From Lachnospiraceae bacterium AD3010 (lineage in GTDB: Bacteria > Bacillota > Clostridia > Lachnospirales > Lachnospiraceae): a stretch of DNA of 64,000 nt. Under the pieces are notes generated by a model. The model saw only the letters and a list, made by a program, of their open reading frames with translations. It was not told the origin of the DNA and did not search any database. Location: the NCBI GenBank assembly GCA_000622025.1, contig JHWU01000007.1, positions 145,049-209,048 of the forward strand. The letters are read 5' to 3'. Positions within the stretch are counted from its first letter, which is position 1, and each line of letters begins with the position of its first letter. This document shows positions 1-7,079 of the stretch, one piece after another. The translations under genes were made by a program, and so were the position numbers.

Positions 1-984
1 CTCTCCGTCGCAGATCATCAGGACCTCACTGTCGAGGGTTCGCTCATTTCCGTCAAGGGTGGTAAATTTATCCCCGTCCTTGGCTCTTCTGACTATTATC
101 TTATTTCCGGCAATGGTGGAGAGGTCAAAGGCATGCATTGGCTGACCGTACTCCATCATAACGTAATTCGTGATATCCACGAGGTTATTTATGGGTCTTA
201 TTCCCGCCGAACGGAGCCGCTTCTTCATCCAGTCCGGAGATTCCCCTATCGTAACATCTGTTACTACTCTGGCAATATACCTTGTGCAAAGATCCCTGTC
301 GAGTATCTCTACGCTTACCCTGTCGGAAGCAGACTCTTTGGCATCCTCTCCCGTTACAGGAACCTCTGGCATATGAAAGGCCTTATCAAAGCTTGCCGCA
401 GCCTCCCTCGCAATACCGAGTACACTGTAGCAGTCCACGCGGTTTGAAGTGATCTCATATTCAAACACGGTATCGTGAAGCCCCAGATATTCTATGGCAT
501 CAGTACCCGGAACGCTGTCCTTCGGCAGTATATAAAGTCCATTTTCCGGAGCGTCGGGAAAAACATCCCTGCTCTGTCCCAGCTCCTCTATGGAACACAT
601 CATTCCGAAGCTTTCCACTCCCCTGAGCTTTCCTGCCTTTATCTCTATGCCGTCCTCGGGCAGAGGGCCGCCGTCATGGCCTCCCGCAACCTTTCCTCCG
701 TCAAGTACCACCACGACATGGTCTCCCTCTTTTACATTGGGAGCACCGGTCACTATCTGCACGGTCTTTTCTCCGACATTTACCTGGCATACAATGAGCT
801 TGTCGGCATCCGGATGCCTCTCTATGGAAAGCACCTCTCCGACAACTATCTTTTCAAGGTTTTTGTCAAGTCTCCTGAAACCTTCCGTTTTTGTGCCGGT
901 CAGAGTCATCCGGTCCATAAATTCCTGATCGCTGACCTGAAGCTCCGGTACATATGCTTTTATCCAATTAAGTGATGTATTCAT
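1..984 (-). CDS. pheT: Phenylalanine-tRNA ligase beta subunit, 5' part (runs off window start)
   Basis: First 328 codons of PheT, the beta chain of the cytoplasmic alpha2-beta2 synthetase that charges tRNA-Phe. It opens MNTSLNWIKAYVPEL. A tRNA-binding OB-like domain follows at about residues 44-150 (VVGEVLSIERHPDADKL, IVTGAPNV). A B3/B4-type region begins at EITSNRVDCYSVLGIAREAA, then the B5 start with INNLVDITNYVMMEYGQPMHAFD. The ATG at 984 is preceded by AGAAGGAGA, an excellent ribosome site. The frame stays open to base 1, so the C-terminal domains lie outside the window. pheS lies 117 bp upstream in the same direction, so the two are probably co-transcribed despite a dispersed repeat in the gap. 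Identity is secure. Confidence 0.97.
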   Translation of the reverse strand, partial: MNTSLNWIKAYVPELQVSDQEFMDRMTLTGTKTEGFRRLDKNLEKIVVGEVLSIERHPDADKLIVCQVNVGEKTVQIVTGAPNVKEGDHVVVVLDGGKVAGGHDGGPLPEDGIEIKAGKLRGVESFGMMCSIEELGQSRDVFPDAPENGLYILPKDSVPGTDAIEYLGLHDTVFEYEITSNRVDCYSVLGIAREAAASFDKAFHMPEVPVTGEDAKESASDRVSVEILDRDLCTRYIARVVTDVTIGESPDWMKKRLRSAGIRPINNLVDITNYVMMEYGQPMHAFDLSTIAGNKIIVRRAKDGDKFTTLDGNERTLDSEVLMICDGE

Positions 985-1101
985 TTATTCTCCTTCTGCT
1001 TCTGCCTTCTATATTTTCCTGCATTATACTTTGTCATCCCGGGCATCCGTATATCTTTCTAAGCATCCATTTGTCATTCTGAGGGCGTAGCCCGAAGAAT
1101 C

Positions 1102-2124
1102 TTAGAATTGTGATAAAAATCTCACATCATTTTCATACATAAGGCGCATGTCATCTATCTCATACTTAAGAAGTGCGATACGTTCAAGCCCCACTCCGAA
1201 GGCGAAGCCCTTATATTTAAGGGGATCTATCTTACTCATTTCAAGCACATGGGGATGAACCATTCCGCAGCCCAATATCTCGATCCAGCCCTCACCCTTA
1301 CAGAAACGGCAGCCCTTTCCACCGCACTTAAAGCAGGAAACATCCATTTCCGCCGAAGGCTCCGTAAAGGGGAAATGATGAGGTCTGAATTTAACCCTTG
1401 TGTCCGCCCCGAAAAGCTCCTTTGCAAACTGGGTAAGAGTTCCCTTAAGATCAGAAAATGTCACCTGTTCATCTATTAGAAGACCCTCAACCTGGTGAAA
1501 AACAGGGGAATGGGTTGCATCCACCTCGTCCGAACGGTAAACCCTCCCCGGGCTTATCATCCTTATTGGAAGACGCCCTTTTTCCATTTCATGCACCTGA
1601 GCACCGCTGGTCTGGGTTCTTAAAAGCATCTCGCCGTTAATATAAAAGGTATCCTGCTCATCCTTTGCCGGGTGATCCGCAGGGATATTCAAAGCTTCGA
1701 AATTATAATAATCCTTTTCAACCTCCGGACCTTCCACGACCTCATATCCGAGCCCGATAAAGATCCTCTCCATCTCTTCAAGGGCGATCTGGTTAGGATG
1801 TCTGTGGCCCATGGGACGCCTTTTAGCGGGAAGGGTCACGTCTATGGTCTCTGCTGCAAGAGCCTTTTCCATAGCAGCGCTTTCCAGCCTTTTCTTTGTC
1901 TCTTCGAGGGATCTCTCTATCTCCTCCCGAAGTTCATTTACCATCTGACCGACCTTCGGCCTGTCCTCGGCAGCCACATCCTTCATTCCCTTTAGAACGG
2001 CCGTGAGTTCTCCCTTTTTCCCGAGGAAATCAACCCTTGCAGCATTGAGCTTCTCAAGGTCGAGGCTTTCCCCTATCCTTTTTCTGGCCGCAGCTCTTAT
2101 CTCATCAAGCTTCTCTTTTATCAT
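1102..2124 (-). CDS. pheS: Phenylalanine-tRNA ligase alpha subunit
   Basis: Catalytic chain of PheRS, 340 residues. An N-terminal coiled coil (about 1-90) is followed by the class II synthetase core. Motif 2 is visible as GRVYRSDEVDATHSPVFHQ (193-211), the glycine-rich motif 3 as FGVGLERIALL near 309-319. A four-cysteine cluster at C264, C267, C272 and C275 resembles a metal knuckle seen in some Firmicutes PheS. The frame is open further upstream to 2214, but the ATG at 2124 gives the family N-terminus and has AGGAGAG 8 nt upstream, so I start there. Its stop codon lies at the edge of a dispersed repeat. It is probably the first gene of pheST, from the promoter at 2193-2221. Confidence 0.97.
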   Translation of the reverse strand: MIKEKLDEIRAAARKRIGESLDLEKLNAARVDFLGKKGELTAVLKGMKDVAAEDRPKVGQMVNELREEIERSLEETKKRLESAAMEKALAAETIDVTLPAKRRPMGHRHPNQIALEEMERIFIGLGYEVVEGPEVEKDYYNFEALNIPADHPAKDEQDTFYINGEMLLRTQTSGAQVHEMEKGRLPIRMISPGRVYRSDEVDATHSPVFHQVEGLLIDEQVTFSDLKGTLTQFAKELFGADTRVKFRPHHFPFTEPSAEMDVSCFKCGGKGCRFCKGEGWIEILGCGMVHPHVLEMSKIDPLKYKGFAFGVGLERIALLKYEIDDMRLMYENDVRFLSQF

Positions 2125-2192
2125 CTTAAAATCTCTCCTGAAAAAAATGATGTTGGGGTAAAACCCGTAGGCTTCATCCCTGAAACTTAAAC

Positions 2193-2221
2193 AGTATATA
2201 CTGTATTTAAGCATAATTCAA
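2193..2221 (-). promoter_or_regulatory. Likely sigma-A promoter of pheST with palindrome over the -10
   Basis: Reading the minus strand, TTGAAT (2216-2221) and TATACT (2193-2198) are separated by exactly 17 bp. The perfect 14-bp palindrome ACAGTATATACTGT (2191-2204) covers the -10 box and could be a protein-binding operator. The predicted leader to the pheS ATG is about 60 nt and shows no T-box sequence. Confidence 0.6.
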
Positions 2222-2239
2222 GGCACATCCTGCCATATG

Positions 2240-3268
2240 TTATCCCTTATTCTTTACAACAATGCAGAAAAAAACGTATAAGCACATTCCGGTGAAAAAG
2301 GCCAGAAATGACGTAAGATACATAAGAGTATTGATCTTTTTTATATCCTCCGGAATGCTCTCACGCTCAAACTCCGCGCCGATAAAGGGCTTATCGGACA
2401 GTACCCCCTTATAATACGCGGGGCCTGCGAGCTTTAGCTTTAGTGCCCCGGAAGCCGCGGCTTCGGTCTGTCCGGCATTCGGGCTCTTTAATATGTTCCT
2501 GTCCCTGAGCCATACCTTAAATGCATTTCTTCCGCTGAAATCCTTATGAATAAAAGCCGCTGCTATCATAAAAAGAGCCGCAAGCCTTGACGGTATAAAG
2601 TTCAGGATATCATCAAGTCTCGCCGCTGCTTTTCCGAAATACTCATAGCGTTCATTCCTGTAGCCAAGCATTGAATCCATTGTATTTGCAGCCTTGTAAA
2701 ATAATCCGCCGACAGGACCGAAAAGAAAGAGATAAAATAAGGGCGCGATAATTCCGTCAGAGCTGCTCTCCGCAACGCTCTCAACCGCAGCCCTTATTAT
2801 GCCTGCCCTGTCGAGTCTTTCCGTATCACGCCCGACTATCATTGAAAGTGCTTCCCTTGCACCGGAAAGCTCATCCGCCCCGCCCCCTTCAAATCCGTCC
2901 GGATCCCGGAGTACCGGATTAAGCGCGATAAATACTTTCATAGCTGCGTCCTTCAGGGACTTTACCGCAAGACACTGCCAGCATATCAATGCACCGGTAA
3001 TGATAAACAATATCCTGGAGAGCCTTAAGGACAGAAGCAGTAAAAGGTAAGCTCCTGCCGATACCGACAATAATACGAGAATTACAAGGATCAGACCTCT
3101 GAAGAAGAGCCGGGCAGATCCCGGTCCCCGGTAAAGCTTCTTTTCAAGAAATGAGATCTCTCCTCCGATAAGCCTTACAACATGAAAAATGCCGTCGGGA
3201 TCTCCCAGTATCAGATCAAGAAGGAAGCCGGCGGCCAGCATATATACATAGTCTTTAAATATCAGCAT
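2240..3268 (-). CDS. cbiB: Adenosylcobinamide-phosphate synthase, membrane protein
   Basis: CbiB/CobD family, 342 residues. It is an integral membrane enzyme that attaches aminopropanol (phosphate) to adenosylcobyric acid late in cobalamin synthesis. Family marks are LDLILGDPDG near the N-terminus followed by HVVRLIGGEISFLEKKLY, then AVESVAESSSDGIIAPLFY and the KAANTMDSMLGYRNERYEYFG segment. Several hydrophobic helices are present, the last at the C-terminus (about 317-337). It abuts the short CobU-like gene upstream with no gap and is the last gene of the HAD-cobU-cobU-like-cbiB run. The ribosome site is weak, which suggests translational coupling. Identity is firm; which aminopropanol donor it uses cannot be read. 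Confidence 0.93.
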   Translation of the reverse strand: MLIFKDYVYMLAAGFLLDLILGDPDGIFHVVRLIGGEISFLEKKLYRGPGSARLFFRGLILVILVLLSVSAGAYLLLLLSLRLSRILFIITGALICWQCLAVKSLKDAAMKVFIALNPVLRDPDGFEGGGADELSGAREALSMIVGRDTERLDRAGIIRAAVESVAESSSDGIIAPLFYLFLFGPVGGLFYKAANTMDSMLGYRNERYEYFGKAAARLDDILNFIPSRLAALFMIAAAFIHKDFSGRNAFKVWLRDRNILKSPNAGQTEAAASGALKLKLAGPAYYKGVLSDKPFIGAEFERESIPEDIKKINTLMYLTSFLAFFTGMCLYVFFCIVVKNKG

Positions 3269-3598
3269 CTATTTTATCTTCATCCCTATCCCGCAGAAAA
3301 CACGGTAGATCTCATCTGCTTTCTCTGCAAGTAATGTAAGGCTCCTGTTATATTCTTCCCTCTCCCGGATAAGCCCCGGCTCTGCCGGAACCACACCGGA
3401 AGCGTTCTCCTCTGCAATAATAACGATATTTCCCTGATCACTGCCAAAGTCTGATCCGAAGCAGTATTTTCCGGTAAATCCCTGCATCCCCCACCCGGAT
3501 TTCCGAAGCCCGTCAAAATCAATGATCTTCGAATCTCCGAAATGCTCTATGGCATAATCATGCTTTCCCTGATATTTCCCGCCGATAATCAATATCAT
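3269..3598 (-). CDS. Short CobU-like P-loop protein
   Basis: A 109-residue protein resembling a shortened CobU. It has an N-terminal GGKYQGK P-loop variant and, further on, NIVIIAEENASGVVP followed by EREEYNRSLTLLAEKADEIYRVFCGIGMKIK. This matches the CobU pattern of a valine-rich strand, an asparagine/glutamate patch, and the NQxLAxxADxVxxVxxG tail. The middle of CobU is missing. Its start overlaps the 3' end of cobU by 41 bp in another frame, with GGAAGGGG upstream of the ATG. Family knowledge suggests either a second CobU-type activity or a regulatory partner of the adjacent full-length CobU; the sequence does not decide this. A truncated CobU duplicate is the main alternative. Confidence 0.75.
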   Translation of the reverse strand: MILIIGGKYQGKHDYAIEHFGDSKIIDFDGLRKSGWGMQGFTGKYCFGSDFGSDQGNIVIIAEENASGVVPAEPGLIREREEYNRSLTLLAEKADEIYRVFCGIGMKIK

Positions 3599-4217
3599 AT
3601 TTATTTATCCCCTTCCAGACGATCCCGCAGCCTGCAGCCACCTCAATGACCCTGTCTGCCATGGCAGCGATACCCCTGTGGAGTGAAGCGAGTCCTTTCA
3701 AATACATAGAAGATTCATCCTTATAATCAATGCCGTCTCTGAAAACATCATCACTGACAATGACCAGATTTCCAAAGCAGAAATTAAGCTTCTCAATATC
3801 CTTTAATACTCTCTCATATGCCGTGGGATCAAATGAAAAGCCGTCCGAAGCGCCGCAATCCCCGGGACATCCGAACATCTCGTTTGCAAGAAGGTCACTT
3901 AATGCTTCCAGCAGCACCGTACATTCTTTTCCCGGCGGGAAATCTCCCCTTTCCTCCATTAATCCCGGCAGTTCCCCTATATCGTAGGACCTTTCCAGCG
4001 TGATAAAGCCCTTTTCCTTCCTTCTTTCCCTGTGGCGCCTTATCCTTGATTCCGCTTCCTCTCCGGAATTAACCATGGTTGCAAGGTAAATTAGTCCATT
4101 TTTCCCCGGGATCATTCCGGAAGACTGCAGACAAAAGCTCCGGTAAAGTCCAACGGCTCGGTTTTCCGCAATCTCCGATTTTCCGCTGCCGCTTCCTCCT
4201 ACGATAAGCTCAAGCAT
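3558..4217 (-). CDS. cobU: Adenosylcobinamide kinase / adenosylcobinamide-phosphate guanylyltransferase
   Basis: Full-length CobU-type enzyme, 219 residues. It phosphorylates adenosylcobinamide and transfers GMP to it in nucleotide loop assembly of cobalamin. The Walker A loop GGSGSGKS is at residues 7-14. It also has the ESRIRRHRERR segment, CTVLLEALSDLLANEMF in the place of the usual DCLTLWLSN strand, and NLVIVSDDVFRDGIDY in the place of the VSNEVG motif. The C-terminal tail MADRVIEVAAGCGIVWKG is typical. The glutamate of the classical NEVG motif is aspartate here, so one activity may be altered. It is followed by an overlapping CobU-like gene and cbiB. Confidence 0.88.
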   Translation of the reverse strand: MLELIVGGSGSGKSEIAENRAVGLYRSFCLQSSGMIPGKNGLIYLATMVNSGEEAESRIRRHRERRKEKGFITLERSYDIGELPGLMEERGDFPPGKECTVLLEALSDLLANEMFGCPGDCGASDGFSFDPTAYERVLKDIEKLNFCFGNLVIVSDDVFRDGIDYKDESSMYLKGLASLHRGIAAMADRVIEVAAGCGIVWKGINKYDIDYRREISGKA

Positions 4218-4277
4218 AAGCTGTCAACCGCTTCCTTGCGCTCCCCCATCTCCTCCGGCCGTACACCCCGACTGAGC

Positions 4278-4685
4278 TCATTCATCTCCTCCGGCCGTAC
4301 ATCTTGATGAAGCGCATATCTCATCCATTTCTTCCGGTGAATATCGAAGGAATTCATCCGGCCGTATGGTCCTGTCATCCACATAAAAGCCCTTGTGTCC
4401 CGGCCATACCTTTCCGAAAACTATCTCATCATAGGGAATATCCCATTTTTTAAGCCAGGAGCGAAGTACCGGCTCCGTATTTTTATGGATAAGTGTCAGA
4501 TCCCCTTTGAAGCTGTTCATATTTCTGGAAGTATAGAGGATTATACGGGCGCCCTTTTCCTTATAAAAACGGATCTTTTGAACGATATCGGGAAAAGGCA
4601 CTAGATCCTCGTATCTTTCTTCTTTTTTCTTTATAGGACAGATGGTTCCATCCACATCAAAAACAAATGAATAATCTTCGTACAT
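4278..4685 (-). CDS. HAD-superfamily phosphatase
   Basis: A 135-residue haloacid dehalogenase fold protein. Motif I is FVFDVDGTICPI (residues 7-18), with the nucleophile and acid/base aspartates both present. Motif II is IILYTSRNM (about 48-56), motif III includes a lysine near GKVWPGHKG, and motif IV is FYVDDRTI. There is no large cap domain, and such short forms resemble phosphatases found in polysaccharide loci. The start overlaps a possible 26-codon reading frame by TAATG. Position just ahead of cobU suggests, but does not prove, a role as the missing alpha-ribazole-phosphate phosphatase. The substrate is unknown. Confidence 0.85.
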   Translation of the reverse strand: MYEDYSFVFDVDGTICPIKKKEERYEDLVPFPDIVQKIRFYKEKGARIILYTSRNMNSFKGDLTLIHKNTEPVLRSWLKKWDIPYDEIVFGKVWPGHKGFYVDDRTIRPDEFLRYSPEEMDEICASSRCTAGGDE

Positions 4686-4765
4686 TACAGCTTCCTGATC
4701 ACCTCCGGATCACTGTGATCCATCCCTGCTCTTATAACAAGTGCCATTATTGAAAAGCCCGGCAA
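4685..4765 (-). CDS. Possible 26-codon reading frame coupled to the HAD gene
   Basis: A TTG start at 4765 follows ATCAGGATAG. The frame reads about 26 codons and ends in TAATG, sharing bases with the HAD start codon. The product would contain GMDHSDPEVIRKL. TAATG overlaps are the usual coupling signal in this window, which is the only reason to list it. No family is recognised. Confidence 0.2.
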   Translation of the reverse strand: MPGFSIMALVIRAGMDHSDPEVIRKL

Positions 4766-4798
4766 CTATCCTGATCCACTCGAAAAATATCTTTTTTC

Positions 4799-5035
4799 TC
4801 AATTTTCCTTATCTTCCCTGTAGGAATAGGTTTCATCAAACACACTCTTGCCCTTACGGGCATTATTCATCATAAGGAGAAGATGTATCATGACCGGGAC
4901 AAAAACCGTACATACAATGGAAGCCATTAAGAGCCTTCCGGTATCCGGATGGTTCATTATCGCAAGGATAAAAGTAAGTAGATATAAAAGCACCAGTATT
5001 ACTATGCCTGCTATGGCAAGGATCCGCTTAAACAT
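4799..5035 (-). CDS. Small two-helix membrane protein
   Basis: A 78-residue protein with two clear membrane segments, at about residues 5-27 (ILAIAGIVILVLLYLLTFIL) and 36-56 (MASIVCTVFVPVMIHLLLMM), and a charged C-terminal tail ending in YSYREDKEN. The ATG is preceded by GTGGAG with 9-nt spacing. It lies 33 bp downstream of recJ and probably shares its transcript. I do not recognise the family; similar small membrane proteins are common beside Lachnospiraceae housekeeping genes. No enzymatic motif is seen. Confidence 0.75.
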   Translation of the reverse strand: MFKRILAIAGIVILVLLYLLTFILAIMNHPDTGRLLMASIVCTVFVPVMIHLLLMMNNARKGKSVFDETYSYREDKEN

Positions 5036-5068
5036 ACCTTATCTCCACTGATAAAAAGATTACGCAAT

Positions 5069-6823
5069 TCATTTTATCCCATTAAGCACTATCTGTATAC
5101 TGCGTTTCCCACGAAATTCATTTATCTCCGGACTGTAAACGATCTTAAAACTTCTGTTCCCGCTCTTCTCTATGAATTCCTTGATCTCCGGCGCGTCCGA
5201 TCCGAAGTAGATACATTCAAAAAAAACACTGCCATCGTTGATCCGCCCCTTAAGCACATTAGCGCTTTTTCCGAGGATAGAGAGATCCTTTATCTCCACA
5301 TCCCTTGCCGCAAAGACGGGCTTCTCGTTTCCGGTTCCAAAGGGCTCCAGCATTTTAAGCTCTTCAATAAGGCTCATATTAACATAGGAGAGCGGCAGCT
5401 CCATATCGATCTTAAGCTTGATCACAAGATCCTCATCCCTTAGGGAGCTGTTCCTGTTAATTCTCTCTCTGAATTCTCCGAGCTTTTCTTTTGGCAGGGA
5501 CAGTCCTGCGGCCAGGGCATGGCCTCCGAAACGGATAAAGACATCCTGTACGGCGCTCATTTCCTCAAACATATGGTATGCATCTATTGATCGCCCGGAG
5601 CCCTTGAGACAGGGAGTTTCATCAAAGGTTTCCCCGGGAGTTAATATAAATACAGGCTTTCCGGTACGTTCCCTGACCTTTCCCGCAACTATTCCGGCAA
5701 TACTTTCATGGGCATCCTCAAGAAGGATCACGAGGACACTGTCCTTCCGGTACTCCGGAGTATCAGCAAGCCTTAAAGCCTCCATAACTCCTTTTTCGGT
5801 AAGGCTCTTCCTGCTGTCATTCATTTCCTTTAAGATCACGGCTCTGCTATGAGCCTCTTCCTCATTTTCGGACAGAAGAAGCTCCAGAGCATCATCTGCT
5901 TCTCCCAGTCTCCCCGCGGCATTAAGGCAGGGCCCCAGGATAAAGCCCACGTGGTAAGGTGTTAAAGTCTTTCCCTGCAGCTGATTTAAAGAAATAAGAG
6001 CCCTGAGTCCCGGATTTAGCGTACTTTCAAGCTTCTTTAAGCCCTCACGGACCAGTATCCTGTTTTCCTGTATTAAGGGCATAACATCCCCAATGGTGGC
6101 AAATGCCGCGATCTCAAGGAATTCCCCGTATTCCTCAGCTGCTATACCCATACTGTCAAAAAGGCAGCATATAAATTTATAGGCGACATACGCTCCGCAG
6201 ATCTGTTTACAGGGATAGGAACAGCCCTCTCTTTTGGGATCCACTATTGCATCGGCGGGCGGCAGAAGCTCCCTTCTTTCACCCGAAACCAGATCAAAGG
6301 GCACCTCATGGTGATCCGTTATTACCATAGTCATGCCGTATTCCTTTGCAAGTGAGACTTCCTCCAGGGCGGCAATACCGTTATCGCAGGTAATAATGGT
6401 GTCGATCCCGGCTTCACGGGCTTCTTCTATGATATTCTTATTTAACCCGTAGCCGTCCCGTATCCTGTGAGGGATCCTGTGATCCACTTTTGCTCCTGCT
6501 TTTTTTAATCCCTTTAAGAGGATAAAGATTGCAGTCACACCGTCAATATCATAGTCGCCTACTATCCTTATACTTTTTCCCCCGCTTATTTTTTCCCTGA
6601 TGATCTCAACAGCTCTGTCCATATCAGGGAGATTAAAGCCGCTGTATTTCTCGTCGGATAATCTGCCGGGCTCAGAGGAAAGGTACTCCAGAGCTTCCTC
6701 ATCTCCGCTTACACCCCTGTTCTTCATAATCCTCGCAAGCACCGGGGAGACTCCGTATCTCTTTCCCAGCTCATTATAGTCTCCGGGCCGAGAAATTATG
6801 ACCCACTTTTCATTTGGTTGCAA
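5069..6823 (-). CDS. recJ: Single-stranded-DNA-specific exonuclease RecJ
   Basis: RecJ, a 5'-3' single-strand DNA exonuclease acting in recombinational and mismatch repair. The DHH-family motifs are intact: GDYDIDGV (about 89-96), CDNG (146-149) and TDHHEV (169-174). The later GGHALAAGLSL of the DHHA1 domain and a C-terminal OB-like part ending IQIVLNGIK follow. At about 584 residues it is normal length. The frame opens with GTG at 6832, but AGGAG directly touches that codon. The TTG at 6823 has the same AGGAG at 8-nt spacing, so I prefer TTG. The 3' neighbour is a small membrane protein. Confidence 0.95.
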   Translation of the reverse strand: MQPNEKWVIISRPGDYNELGKRYGVSPVLARIMKNRGVSGDEEALEYLSSEPGRLSDEKYSGFNLPDMDRAVEIIREKISGGKSIRIVGDYDIDGVTAIFILLKGLKKAGAKVDHRIPHRIRDGYGLNKNIIEEAREAGIDTIITCDNGIAALEEVSLAKEYGMTMVITDHHEVPFDLVSGERRELLPPADAIVDPKREGCSYPCKQICGAYVAYKFICCLFDSMGIAAEEYGEFLEIAAFATIGDVMPLIQENRILVREGLKKLESTLNPGLRALISLNQLQGKTLTPYHVGFILGPCLNAAGRLGEADDALELLLSENEEEAHSRAVILKEMNDSRKSLTEKGVMEALRLADTPEYRKDSVLVILLEDAHESIAGIVAGKVRERTGKPVFILTPGETFDETPCLKGSGRSIDAYHMFEEMSAVQDVFIRFGGHALAAGLSLPKEKLGEFRERINRNSSLRDEDLVIKLKIDMELPLSYVNMSLIEELKMLEPFGTGNEKPVFAARDVEIKDLSILGKSANVLKGRINDGSVFFECIYFGSDAPEIKEFIEKSGNRSFKIVYSPEINEFRGKRSIQIVLNGIK

Positions 6824-6891
6824 TATATTCACTCCTGTACAAACTTTGTCATCCTGAGCGTAAGCGAAGGATCTTTTAATCTCTTAATGTG

Positions 6892-7056
6892 CGGGGCACT
6901 GACGCGCTTAGCGCGTCAAAACGTGCCCGAAAAACATCCACCGGATGTTTTTCCTTCCTGAGCGAAGCGAAGGATCTTTAATCTCTCAATGTGCGGGGCA
7001 CTGACGCGCTTAGCGCGTCAAAACGTGCCCGAAAAACATCCACCGGATGTTTTTCC
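6892..7056. repeat. Two tandem copies of a 63-bp three-hairpin element
   Basis: Copies at 6892-6954 and 6994-7056, 102 bp apart, within the recJ-scfB gap. Each has an outer stem GGGCAC/GTGCCC enclosing an inner hairpin GACGCGC/GCGCGTC, then a second hairpin AAAAACATCC/GGATGTTTTT ending in TTCC. They alternate with TTCCTGAGCGAAGCGAAGG, a shortened copy of another dispersed repeat. Related copies occur at 36392-36456 and 36578-36642. Confidence 0.9.
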
Positions 7057-7079
7057 TTCCTGAGCGAAGCGAAGGATCT

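Noticed and set aside
133-975. Plus-strand reading frames over the pheT region
   Set aside because: The minus strand encodes unmistakable PheT through the same bases; the plus frames are shadows.
2125-2239. T-box riboswitch upstream of pheS
   Set aside because: No GGUGG-type specifier/antiterminator sequence; leader too short.
4199-4384. 61-codon minus frame across the HAD 3' end
   Set aside because: It overlaps the HAD and cobU genes in another frame, has no ribosome site and its repeated VRPEEM comes from a 20-bp DNA repeat.
4686-4798. Cobalamin riboswitch ahead of the cob genes
   Set aside because: Gap is only 113 bp and shows no B12-box sequence.
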